Assembly (NCBI GenBank): GCA_003526465.1
Contig: DPWD01000176.1
Span: forward strand, 1 to 6,517
Direction: 5' to 3'
DNA length: 6,517 nucleotides
Source of the DNA: Hyphomonadaceae bacterium
Lineage (GTDB): Bacteria > Pseudomonadota > Alphaproteobacteria > Caulobacterales > Aquidulcibacteraceae
Shown here: positions 1 through 5,482 of the stretch, one piece after another
Layout of the letters: each line of letters starts with the position of its first letter
Position numbering within the stretch: the first letter of the stretch is position 1
Program-made: the position numbers and the translations under genes
The notes under the pieces: generated by a model
What the model saw: the letters and a program-made list of their open reading frames with translations, nothing else
Told to the model about the DNA's origin: nothing
The model's database searches: none

Positions 1-137
1 TGAGCGACTTCGCCGCGGCGGCGCGTTTGGTTGCAACGCGCATCAGCCGAGGCGGCGCGCGTAACGGGCGCGCCGGGGGCCCCGAAGCCCAGGGCACAAG
101 GCGCTCCACAATTCACCTGCGCCGAAGGAGACATCGA
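1..137. other. 5' edge, no supported gene; leader of the small ORF
   Basis: No complete gene is supported here. Base 1 begins a TGA that could be the stop of a gene lying to the left, but this cannot be tested from the window. One plus-strand frame is open from base 3 and runs into the small ORF at 138; its translation upstream of 138 is an arginine/glycine-rich low-complexity string resembling no family, so I treat it as noncoding. An 8-bp GC hairpin (53-60 with 68-75, 7-base loop) is present but has no T tract. The promoter for 138-937 probably lies in or left of this stretch; I could not identify one. Confidence 0.4.
125..130 (+). promoter_or_regulatory. Strong Shine-Dalgarno site for the 36-aa ORF
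   Basis: AAGGAG lies 7 bases before the ATG at 138. It is the best ribosome binding site in the left part of the window and decides the start: it favours the short 36-codon reading frame over the 73-codon version that would begin at a TTG at 27. Confidence 0.7.
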
Positions 138-248
138 ATGTCCAACGATCTGCTTTGCAGGCTCTCTGCACTCTGCGACGGCGTCTTGCCGCTTGCCGGC
201 GCGCTCGCCGCCTTCGCCATTCTCGGCGTCGTCGTCATCGTCGCGTGA
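138..248 (+). CDS. Small single-pass membrane protein, 36 aa
   Basis: The family is not recognised. The product has a short polar N-terminus ([15 protein letters not shown], with two cysteines at 7 and 13 and acidic residues at 4 and 14). It is followed by an uninterrupted hydrophobic run from about residue 16 to the end, rich in Leu, Ala, Val and Ile, which fits one transmembrane helix ending at the C-terminus. An AAGGAG site stands 7 bases upstream. The stop is 8 bases before the GST start, and the GST has no clear Shine-Dalgarno of its own, so the two are probably cotranscribed and translationally coupled. It could be a functional microprotein or only a leader peptide that delivers ribosomes to the GST. 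Support is the ribosome binding site, the clean hydrophobic segment and the spacing. Confidence 0.6.
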   Translation: MSNDLLCRLSALCDGVLPLAGALAAFAILGVVVIVA

Positions 249-256
249 CCCGGGCC

Positions 257-937
257 ATGATCGATCTTTACACTGCCGCAACCCCCAATGGCTGGAAGGC
301 CTCGGTCACGCTCGAAGAGCTTGGGCTGCCGTACAAAACCATGCCGATCAATCTGGGCGCCAAACAGCAGAAGGAGGCCTGGTACCTCAAGATCAATCCG
401 AATGGCCGCATTCCCGCGATCGTTGACCGCGACGATGGCGATTTCGCCGTCTTCGAATCTGGAGCGATCCTGATCTACCTCGCCGAGAAGGCCGGCCGGT
501 TCTTAGCGAGCGACGCCAAGCGCCGCTCGCTAACGCTGCAATGGCTGATGTTCCAGATGGGCGGGGTCGGCCCCATGATGGGCCAAGCCAATGTCTTCTT
601 CCGCTACTGGCCTGAAAAGATCGAGCCGGTCATCGCCCGCTACCAGAACGAAGCACGGCGGCTTTTTGAAGTTCTCGACCAGCGGCTCTCCGAGGCGGAA
701 TACCTCGCTGACGAGTACTCGATCGCCGACATCGCCAATTGGGCCTGGGCGCGCAGCCACGCCTGGTCGGGCGTCGCCATCGACGGACTTCCCCATTTCA
801 AGCGCTGGCTCGACGCTATCGAGCAGCGTCCGGCCGCACAGCGCGGCCTCAAGGTCCCTGGCGATCTACCGGCCATCGACAACCAGCAAGCGGCCGAGCG
901 CTTCATCGCCGGCGCGCGCGGGATGTTGCAAACCTAA
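257..937 (+). CDS. yfcG: Nu-class (YfcG/Ure2p-like) glutathione S-transferase
   Basis: The product is 226 aa, close to the size of E. coli YfcG. The N-terminal thioredoxin-fold domain (about 1-80) has the T9-P10-N11-G motif that replaces the catalytic Tyr/Ser in this class, N48-P49-N50, the cis-proline region RIPAIV (51-56) and the glutathione-binding E67-S68-G. The helical C-terminal domain (about 90-226) carries LQWL..Q.GG.GPM.GQ (94-110) and SIADIA (155-160), both typical of the YfcG group. Characterised nu-class members bind glutathione or two glutathione molecules and act as disulfide reductases and peroxidases rather than classical conjugating transferases. This is a cytosolic protein with no signal peptide. 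The ATG at 257 matches the family N-terminus exactly. There is no strong ribosome binding site, consistent with coupling to the small ORF 8 bases upstream. Class assignment is firm; physiological substrate and exact orthology to YfcG are not established. Confidence 0.93.
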   Translation: MIDLYTAATPNGWKASVTLEELGLPYKTMPINLGAKQQKEAWYLKINPNGRIPAIVDRDDGDFAVFESGAILIYLAEKAGRFLASDAKRRSLTLQWLMFQMGGVGPMMGQANVFFRYWPEKIEPVIARYQNEARRLFEVLDQRLSEAEYLADEYSIADIANWAWARSHAWSGVAIDGLPHFKRWLDAIEQRPAAQRGLKVPGDLPAIDNQQAAERFIAGARGMLQT

Positions 938-950
938 ACCACCGCTCTAT

Positions 951-992
951 CGCCTGCCGATTGGAATAGTCTTTGTTCCCAAGCGGCAGGCG
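951..992. terminator. Hairpin between convergent genes, possible bidirectional terminator
   Basis: CGCCTGCCG (951-959) pairs perfectly with CGGCAGGCG (984-992). After one mismatch, the stem continues with 961-964 against 979-982 and, past a bulged C978, 965-966 against 976-977, leaving a 9-base loop. It sits 13 bases after the GST stop and 45 bases after the stop of the minus-strand gene, where a shared terminator is expected. Neither side has a T tract, so it may stabilise 3' ends or work with Rho rather than be a classical intrinsic terminator. Confidence 0.55.
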
Positions 993-1036
993 TGGAACGC
1001 GTGAGATGGCGTGGCGCGCTCCAGGCATCGCGCCGG

Positions 1037-1714
1037 TCAGCGGCGCGTCGTGTTCGCCACGGCAACCGCCGAGGAGAAGGCGAACACGACCAAGTGCGCC
1101 GCATTCATGGCCGTCGGTACAACATAGACGCCGATTGCGGGCGCAAATGCGTAAAGCGCGAACACGGCCGCCAGCAAAATCCCGGGGGCCAGAAGCGCCA
1201 TCCAGCGCGGATAGAGCGTGCGTCCGCCAAGAATGAGAGCGATCCAAATGAGGCTCGTGATCGCCACCGCCGCGCGCAGTACGCTGACCAGCACCTCGTT
1301 GCGCGCCGCGAACTCCTCTAGCAGCGCCGGTGCGGCGCCGCCCGCGGCGATCGCCTGCGCGGTGAGCGCCATCAATGGCCTTTGCCCGATCCACACGGCA
1401 CCGATCACGAAGGCGTAGGCGCCGATCAAGAAGAACGCCCAGGCGGCAAGCCGCGACGCCGGCGCCAGCATGGTCTTCAAGTGCCAATAGCCGACCAGAT
1501 AGAGCGGCGCCGCAAAAACGGTGAGCGCATAGCCCAGATCCAGTTGCGCGCGCCCGACACCGAGAAAGAAGGCGTAGGTCTGATCCTCGTAGCCCCCGTG
1601 CGGGCTGAACTGCAGGCAAAACTCGCCTATGCCGACAAAGGACGCAGCGATCAGGCCAATGAGGCCTGCCTCGACGGGTGCGGGGGCGCTTGTCTTGCCT
1701 TCCGCCGCGCTCAC
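1037..1714 (-). CDS. Six-helix integral membrane protein, function unknown
   Basis: The product is 225 aa with about six predicted transmembrane helices (roughly residues 15-35, 59-80, 88-110, 143-163, 170-192 and 195-220). Conserved-looking polar residues stand near helix ends: GEF (30-32), F-S-P-H39-G-G-Y-E-D44 after helix 1, Y-W77-H78-L at the end of helix 2, and W108-I-G after helix 3. The pattern recalls a widespread uncharacterised family of small polytopic proteins, possibly the one catalogued as DUF6796, but that is from memory and uncertain. There are no motifs for a transporter or enzyme. Translation starts at a GTG whose bases overlap the TGA stop of the propeller gene (GTGA at 1714-1711), so expression should be coupled to it. 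It is the last gene of the minus-strand unit and is followed by the convergent hairpin. The reading frame is reliable; the function is open. Confidence 0.8.
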   Translation of the reverse strand: MSAAEGKTSAPAPVEAGLIGLIAASFVGIGEFCLQFSPHGGYEDQTYAFFLGVGRAQLDLGYALTVFAAPLYLVGYWHLKTMLAPASRLAAWAFFLIGAYAFVIGAVWIGQRPLMALTAQAIAAGGAAPALLEEFAARNEVLVSVLRAAVAITSLIWIALILGGRTLYPRWMALLAPGILLAAVFALYAFAPAIGVYVVPTAMNAAHLVVFAFSSAVAVANTTRR

Positions 1715-3291
1715 GGCGTTCCGTCCCAGCGCAACACTGCGCCTGCGGCGACATTCTCGAAGCGGCGCTCGGCGCCATTGCTCAGCGTCACCACCACTTC
1801 ATCGGCGCGTTCGGCTGCGCCGAGCCCGATGATCTGTGTGCGCGACTGATCGGCGCCCAGCCCCTGATTGGCGATAACCTGCGCGAAACGATGCGTGTCG
1901 CCGGCGCGAACCGCGATGCGCGCCCCAAGCATGAAAGCGCGGTTGGGCAGGCGAACGCCGATTGCGGCGCCGGTTGGACCGCGATTGAGGAAGGCGCGCG
2001 CGGGACCGTTCAGATTGAGCCAAACCAGATCGGGGCGCAGATCGCCGTCGAAATCCGCGACGATCGGCGACAGGCCAAAATGATAGTTCTCGATCCCGGC
2101 GGCGCGCTCGGCGGAAGCGAAGCCGCCGTCGGCCTGTTGCAGCATCAATTTTCCAGGATAGCGCAGCATGAGCGGATTGAGCGGAAGGCGAGCATAATTC
2201 TGCGCCGCCAGCGCATCTTGGCGCCCATCGAGGTCCATGTCCGCGAAAACCACGCCCCAGCCGAACCCCAGCCGCGCGAGGCCACGCTCGGCCGCTCGAT
2301 CGGCGAACGCCAATCGGCCTTCGTTGTGAAAGAGCATGTAGTCAGGGTTGAAGGGATCCTCGGCGCGGAGGTCGCCGCGAAGCATCCATTCGGGCAGCGT
2401 GTGGCCCACGTTCGAGAAATAGAGATCGATCAAGCCGTCATTGTCGACATCGCCTGCGGCAATTCCCATTGGGTATGAGTAGACGGACGGATTGGCGATC
2501 GCACGCATGGGCGGCGCACCCATGTTCTCATACATCTCCACCCTGCCCGTATCCTGGGCAATGACAAGATCTGCGTCGGCGTCATTGTCGAGATCGGCAA
2601 ACAGAGCCGCGAAGGTGTTGTGCCGCCGGCGTAAGCCATACGCCTCGGTCTCATCGCGCCACCCGCCGCCGGTCTGCCCGACGAAGAAATAAGAATAGCC
2701 GCCATAGGGACGGCGAAAGACCGTCTCTCCCTCCACCAGGCGCCTGCTGACATAACCCGAAACGTAGAAGTCAATGAGACCGTCACGATTGATGTCGCCA
2801 AGCGCTATCGAGAGCGGCGTCACGTCCGCATCGAGATCGAGATCCAATCTGGCGCAGTCGAGCGCCCGGTCTCGGTTGGCGCAAAGCCAAACCCCGCTCT
2901 CGCGCGCGAGCAAGAGTTCGTCGCGCCTATCTCCATCGAGGTCGATCGCAGCCGCGCCATGCGTTGCATCGGGCGCAGGTTTGGACTCGGTCGCGTTCGC
3001 GATGCGCTCGAACCGGCCGGCGCGAAACGCGAAGATTGCGTCTTCTTGTCCGCGCCCGCCGCCCAAGAACAATTCGTCGTGCCCATCGCCGTCCAGATCG
3101 AATGCGGCCGCACCCGCAAATGGCAGCGAATGATCGAGATCCGCAACATGAGTGAAATCGAGTTCAATCGCTTCGAAATGCGGAGCGACGTCCGTCTCAG
3201 CAAGCGTCTCGCTTTGGGCGCGCCTCAACGCCAGCACACCTGCCGTCAGCAGCAGAAGAAACAGCGCAAGCAACGCCCCCGCCCGCTTCAT
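1711..3291 (-). CDS. Exported FG-GAP/VCBS seven-blade propeller with ASPIC/UnbV domain (CRTAC1-like)
   Basis: The product is 526 aa. Residues 1-3 are basic (MKR), followed by a hydrophobic segment (about 5-22) that acts as a signal peptide or anchor, so the rest is periplasmic or extracellular. Seven Asp-rich calcium-binding loops of the DxDxDG type begin at residues 65, 117, 166, 233, 281, 351 and 413, each followed by a short hydrophobic strand as in integrin-type FG-GAP repeats; seven blades would make one complete beta-propeller. Residues about 441-523 match the ASPIC/UnbV domain (I-G-V-R-L-P-N-R, G-A-R, LGADQS, GLG, L-S-N-G). Such CRTAC1-type proteins are exported and of mostly unknown function. 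ATG 3291 is chosen over an in-frame start at 3324 because it begins the signal segment and overlaps the upstream stop (ATGA at 3291-3288). The fourth loop (DLDNDADAD) lacks the usual Gly. The next gene overlaps by GTGA. Confidence 0.9.
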   Translation of the reverse strand: MKRAGALLALFLLLLTAGVLALRRAQSETLAETDVAPHFEAIELDFTHVADLDHSLPFAGAAAFDLDGDGHDELFLGGGRGQEDAIFAFRAGRFERIANATESKPAPDATHGAAAIDLDGDRRDELLLARESGVWLCANRDRALDCARLDLDLDADVTPLSIALGDINRDGLIDFYVSGYVSRRLVEGETVFRRPYGGYSYFFVGQTGGGWRDETEAYGLRRRHNTFAALFADLDNDADADLVIAQDTGRVEMYENMGAPPMRAIANPSVYSYPMGIAAGDVDNDGLIDLYFSNVGHTLPEWMLRGDLRAEDPFNPDYMLFHNEGRLAFADRAAERGLARLGFGWGVVFADMDLDGRQDALAAQNYARLPLNPLMLRYPGKLMLQQADGGFASAERAAGIENYHFGLSPIVADFDGDLRPDLVWLNLNGPARAFLNRGPTGAAIGVRLPNRAFMLGARIAVRAGDTHRFAQVIANQGLGADQSRTQIIGLGAAERADEVVVTLSNGAERRFENVAAGAVLRWDGTP

Positions 3292-3842
3292 GGCGCTTCG
3301 CTCGTGGCCACAGGCGCGAGCCAATCGTCGACCGGCGTCTCGGCGATATGATTTACGTAGTTCGCAAAGACTTCAAGCGCTACGCCGAGCATGACGTCCA
3401 GCAACGCCGCGCGCGAGAAACCTTGGCGCAACACGCCGTCGGCTTCGGCCGTGCAATCGACGCCGCGTCGGCGGACGATGGCTATCGTGAAAGCGCGCAG
3501 CGCTTCCTGGCGCGCGTCCTCAAGCTCTGTCCCTTCTTGCAGCGCCAGGATCGCGGCCTCAGCAAGGCCCGCTTGCCTGGCCGCCGCCAGATGAAAGGCG
3601 GTGCAATAATGACATTCTTGCTCGATCGATGCGGCAAGCAAGACGACCTTGCGTTCGTTTTCGCTGAGTTCAGAGCGGGCGAAAAAGCCGTCGAGCGCAA
3701 AATAGGCCTCGATTGCCGACGCACTTTCCGCGAGCGTGGCGGCGAGGTTCGGCGCCCGCTTGAAGAGCCGCTGCGCCAGCGCCAAGAACGGCTTGGCGCC
3801 GCTGGGCGCGCTCGCGATCGTGTGGAGGGGAAAACTGGCCAT
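3288..3842 (-). CDS. AhpD-like / carboxymuconolactone decarboxylase family protein
   Basis: The product is 184 aa and all-helical, with the family signature around ECHYCTAFH (76-84): redox pair C77-x-x-C80 and H84, preceded by S-E-N-E-R-K-V-V (60-67), where the family has its conserved Glu/Arg. Upstream FKRAPNLAATLAES and E-A-Y (27-47) and downstream NYVNHIAETP (161-170) also fit the peroxidase-related branch of this superfamily. A third cysteine is at 130. No signal peptide is seen, so it should be cytoplasmic. CxxC members act as thiol peroxidases or alkylhydroperoxidase partners; ring-decarboxylating members lack this pair, so peroxide or thiol chemistry is the better guess. ATG 3842 is preferred because MASFPLHTIASAP is the usual N-terminus; an in-frame ATG at 3866 with a weak AGG site is the alternative. 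It overlaps the propeller gene by ATGA. Confidence 0.88.
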   Translation of the reverse strand: MASFPLHTIASAPSGAKPFLALAQRLFKRAPNLAATLAESASAIEAYFALDGFFARSELSENERKVVLLAASIEQECHYCTAFHLAAARQAGLAEAAILALQEGTELEDARQEALRAFTIAIVRRRGVDCTAEADGVLRQGFSRAALLDVMLGVALEVFANYVNHIAETPVDDWLAPVATSEAP

Positions 3843-3899
3843 CAAACCAAGTGTCGCACACCGCATGGCGGACCTGCCCGGCGAGGGCTGGATGGAACA

Positions 3900-3916
3900 G
3901 GAATAGATGTTATTCC
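3900..3916. promoter_or_regulatory. Perfect dyad GGAATA-N5-TATTCC, candidate operator
   Basis: Two 6-base half-sites in perfect inverted repeat are separated by five bases (17 bp in all). The dyad lies one base beyond the stop of the 55-aa ORF and 58 bases before the preferred AhpD-like start on the minus strand. The half-sites are mostly A+T in very GC-rich surroundings, and the hairpin would be too weak for a terminator, so a protein-binding operator is the more natural reading. No regulator is encoded in the window. Confidence 0.3.
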
Positions 3917-3917
3917 G

Positions 3918-4085
3918 TCACGACATGAATGCGTCGGCCATCGCGCGGACGCCGCCTAACAACGCCCACCACATCAGGGCGCTGACAACGAACGCCCCCA
4001 ACAATCCCCAAGCTGGCGGCCAGCGCTCGTCTTGGTAGGCCGCCCCTCCTGCGCTTGCGATCAAGATGAGCTTGCGTTTGTGCAT
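3918..4085 (-). CDS. Small membrane protein, 55 aa
   Basis: The family is not recognised. An ATG at 4085 opens 55 codons to a TGA at 3920-3918. The product starts with a basic stretch (MHKRK), then a short hydrophobic run with small residues (LILIASAGGAA, 6-16) and a polar, aromatic stretch Y-Q-D-E-R-W-P-P-A-W (17-26). A strong hydrophobic helix follows (about 27-47, GLLGAFVVSALMWWALLGG), then a short polar tail ending F-M-S. This basic-inside, one-helix layout is typical of a real small membrane protein and unlike a random GC-rich frame. GAGAG stands 10 bases before the ATG. It lies between ccdA and the AhpD-like gene on the same strand, so it may open the downstream unit. Role unknown; an accessory or anchoring peptide for its neighbours is only a guess. 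Confidence 0.6.
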   Translation of the reverse strand: MHKRKLILIASAGGAAYQDERWPPAWGLLGAFVVSALMWWALLGGVRAMADAFMS

Positions 4086-4230
4086 GCCTTGGTCTCTCGC
4101 GGGCGCTCGCGCGGCCCTAAGAATCTGTGCGTTTCAGAGTGCTGCGTCGAGGCTTTCGACCCTCGCGAAGCGGAATGAGTCTTATGCCGTTGACGCCGTA
4201 ATCGGGCAGAGAACGGATTGCGCCGCACGG
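4086..4230. other. Intergenic gap downstream of ccdA, possible promoter region
   Basis: No gene is supported in these 145 bases. They hold one copy of GCCGTAA (4195-4201) with a partial GCCGT copy nine bases earlier (4186-4190), the same 7-mer that recurs in the 5386-5448 region. A small imperfect hairpin (4152-4158 with 4166-4171, one bulged base) could act weakly at the ccdA 3' end. A minus-strand promoter for the 55-aa ORF may lie here, but I see no convincing -35/-10 pair. Confidence 0.35.
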
Positions 4231-4953
4231 TCAGTAGCGTGTCGTGAGCGAGGTCAGCCATTCAGGCGACGCATCGACCAGCCAAGCTTCGAGCACGCGA
4301 TCGCCTCCCGTCACGATCAGGAGGCCAAGAACCACGAGCGCCCCGCCGAGAGCGGTGCGGCCGACGGCGCCGGACTCGCGCATGCGTGAGCGCAGCTTCT
4401 TAAGGACACCCGCTGAAACGTATCCCAGCGCGAGCATAACGCTCGCCGCGCCCACGCCAAACGCAAGCATGACGAAAGCGACCTCTTCAAGATTGCGTCC
4501 TTGCGCCGCCAACAAGGACGCTGCGCCCAAGGTTGGCCCGACGCACGGACTCCAGACCACGCCAAGCAGAAGGCCCAACCCCGCTTGGCCGGACAAACCC
4601 GACGCTTCAAAGCCGGTCATCCGCTCCTGCGCCCAGGTGCTGAGAGGTCCAGCGGCGTGAGCAAACTTCGCCTGCGCACTCGGCGTGAGCAGCACAACGC
4701 CGATCAGGGAGAGCGCGGCCCCGCCAACGCGGCGCACCAGCTCGCTCTCAATGCCGATCGCAAAGCCCACAGTCGCCACAAAGACCCCGACAGCCGTGAA
4801 GGAAAGCGCAAGCCCGCCGGCAAGCGCGAGCGGCGCCAGCCGGTGGCTTGCGCCAGCAGTACCGAGGACGATTGGCACGAGCGGCAGCACGCAGGGCGAA
4901 AGAATGGACAAGGCGCCGGCAAGATAGGCGAGCGCGGGATTGAGTGCGTCCAT
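4231..4953 (-). CDS. ccdA: CcdA/DsbD-type transmembrane thiol-disulfide electron carrier
   Basis: The product is 240 aa with six predicted transmembrane helices. Only two cysteines are present and both stand in the family motifs: L-S-P-C21-V-L-P-L-V-P at the end of helix 1 and W-S-P-C137-V-G-P-T-L-G-A in helix 4. In this family the pair accepts electrons from cytoplasmic thioredoxin and passes them to a periplasmic thioredoxin-like protein, supporting cytochrome c maturation or other reductive pathways outside the membrane. There is no fused periplasmic domain, so it is the short CcdA form rather than full DsbD. The exported thioredoxin-like gene stops 5 bases upstream, which makes it the obvious electron acceptor. 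ATG 4953 has a CAGGT site about 7 bases upstream, inside the end of the preceding gene. No haem-attachment or other cytochrome c maturation genes are in the window, so the final target is unknown. Confidence 0.92.
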   Translation of the reverse strand: MDALNPALAYLAGALSILSPCVLPLVPIVLGTAGASHRLAPLALAGGLALSFTAVGVFVATVGFAIGIESELVRRVGGAALSLIGVVLLTPSAQAKFAHAAGPLSTWAQERMTGFEASGLSGQAGLGLLLGVVWSPCVGPTLGAASLLAAQGRNLEEVAFVMLAFGVGAASVMLALGYVSAGVLKKLRSRMRESGAVGRTALGGALVVLGLLIVTGGDRVLEAWLVDASPEWLTSLTTRY

Positions 4954-4958
4954 GACGA

Positions 4959-5348
4959 CTACCTGGTAGCGGTACGCAACAGCGCGCTGATGCGGTTTGG
5001 ATCGGTGTCTCCGATGCTGCGCGCGGTCTCGGTCCGGCCGTCAAACGCGATGAGGGTGCTCTGCGCACGGATGCCGAGCGCACGCCGCTCCGCCGTCTGC
5101 GCATCAAAGTCGAGCGTAAAGACGATGAGGTCGTCGAATTCCGGCGCGGCTGCGGCGCGGCGCACCACTGGCGCCTGTGCGCGGCAGGTCGGACACCAAT
5201 CGGCGTGCGCCTCAACCAGGATGGGCCGGCCGGCGGCCTGCGCCTGCGCGAACGCCTCGCGCGAGAACGGGCGAAAATCGGCCGCATGGGCCGATCCAAT
5301 CATAATCGACGCGGCCATCACGGCCACTAGCAATCTGAACGCGCGCAT
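4959..5348 (-). CDS. Exported thioredoxin-like protein (WCPTC)
   Basis: The product is 129 aa. A signal peptide is clear: MRAFR, a hydrophobic core, and a probable cleavage after A-H-A22. The mature protein (about 107 aa) is one thioredoxin domain: ILVEAHADWCPTC places the active site at C52-P-T-C55, followed by P60. Where thioredoxins usually have a cis-proline (the IPT-type strand), this protein reads A-Q-S97-T-L-I-A-F, with Ser in place of Pro; I recall similar ST versions in ccdA-linked proteins but cannot verify it. It should act in the periplasm as a disulfide reductant kept reduced by CcdA, encoded 5 bases downstream. ATG 5348 is preferred over an in-frame ATG at 5384 because it begins the signal peptide and has a good ribosome binding site. 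It is the first gene of the minus-strand group. Confidence 0.9.
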   Translation of the reverse strand: MRAFRLLVAVMAASIMIGSAHAADFRPFSREAFAQAQAAGRPILVEAHADWCPTCRAQAPVVRRAAAAPEFDDLIVFTLDFDAQTAERRALGIRAQSTLIAFDGRTETARSIGDTDPNRISALLRTATR

Positions 5349-5353
5349 CGTTG

Positions 5354-5360
5354 CCCCTTC
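5354..5360 (-). promoter_or_regulatory. Shine-Dalgarno site of the thioredoxin-like gene
   Basis: GAAGGGG on the minus strand lies 5 bases before the ATG at 5348. The alternative ATG at 5384 has no comparable site, so this supports the shorter reading frame. Confidence 0.6.
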
Positions 5361-5385
5361 GCAGTCACCGCGGGATCTGCTCATG

Positions 5386-5448
5386 GCTTCGCGAAGCGCC
5401 GTAAGAAGTTACGGCAACGAATTTCACGGGTGAGCGCCGTAACCGGCG
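5386..5448. promoter_or_regulatory. Dyad-rich divergent control region with GCCGTAA repeats
   Basis: The region lies between the divergent thioredoxin-like and glycosyltransferase genes. It contains a perfect 12-base palindrome, GCTTCGCGAAGC (5386-5397), and a perfect inverted repeat, GCCGTAA-GAAG-TTACGGC (5398-5415). A further direct copy, GCGCCGTAA (5434-5442), repeats the one at 5396-5404 exactly 38 bases away. The last copy is itself within a 5-bp hairpin (5435-5439 with 5444-5448). The sites look like binding positions for a transcription factor controlling one or both directions. I do not recognise the motif, and no clear -35/-10 elements could be assigned. Confidence 0.4.
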
Positions 5449-5482
5449 TGCGGGCGGACGCGAAGACGAAGTGGGGATTTAC

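Noticed and set aside
53..75. 8-bp GC hairpin as a terminator of a gene to the left
   Set aside because: There is no T tract, the surroundings are so GC-rich that such stems are common, and no upstream gene can be seen.
27..248. 73-codon reading of the small ORF from a TTG at 27
   Set aside because: The upstream part is arginine/glycine-rich low-complexity sequence without family resemblance, while AAGGAG lies just before the internal ATG at 138.
903..1778. 291-codon open frame on the minus strand
   Set aside because: It overlaps the six-helix membrane gene in another frame; its translation is arginine/cysteine-rich with no domain, typical of a GC-rich shadow frame.
1678..2478. 266-codon open frame on the plus strand
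   Set aside because: It lies antisense to the propeller gene, whose seven calcium loops and ASPIC/UnbV domain prove the other strand.
3894..3919. GGAAC-N17-CGTC, resembling an alphaproteobacterial EcfG stress promoter
   Set aside because: It points along the plus strand, where no gene follows for about 1.5 kb, and the -10 differs from CGTT; most likely chance.
3348..3959. 203-codon open frame on the plus strand
   Set aside because: It is antisense to the AhpD-like gene with its CxxC signature; no motif is seen in its product.
4061..4261. 66-codon minus-strand frame starting inside ccdA
   Set aside because: Its product is polar and basic without pattern, and it overlaps both the ccdA end and the better-supported 55-aa frame.
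4501..5433. 310-codon open frame on the plus strand
   Set aside because: It runs antisense across both ccdA and the thioredoxin-like gene; composition is basic and low-complexity.
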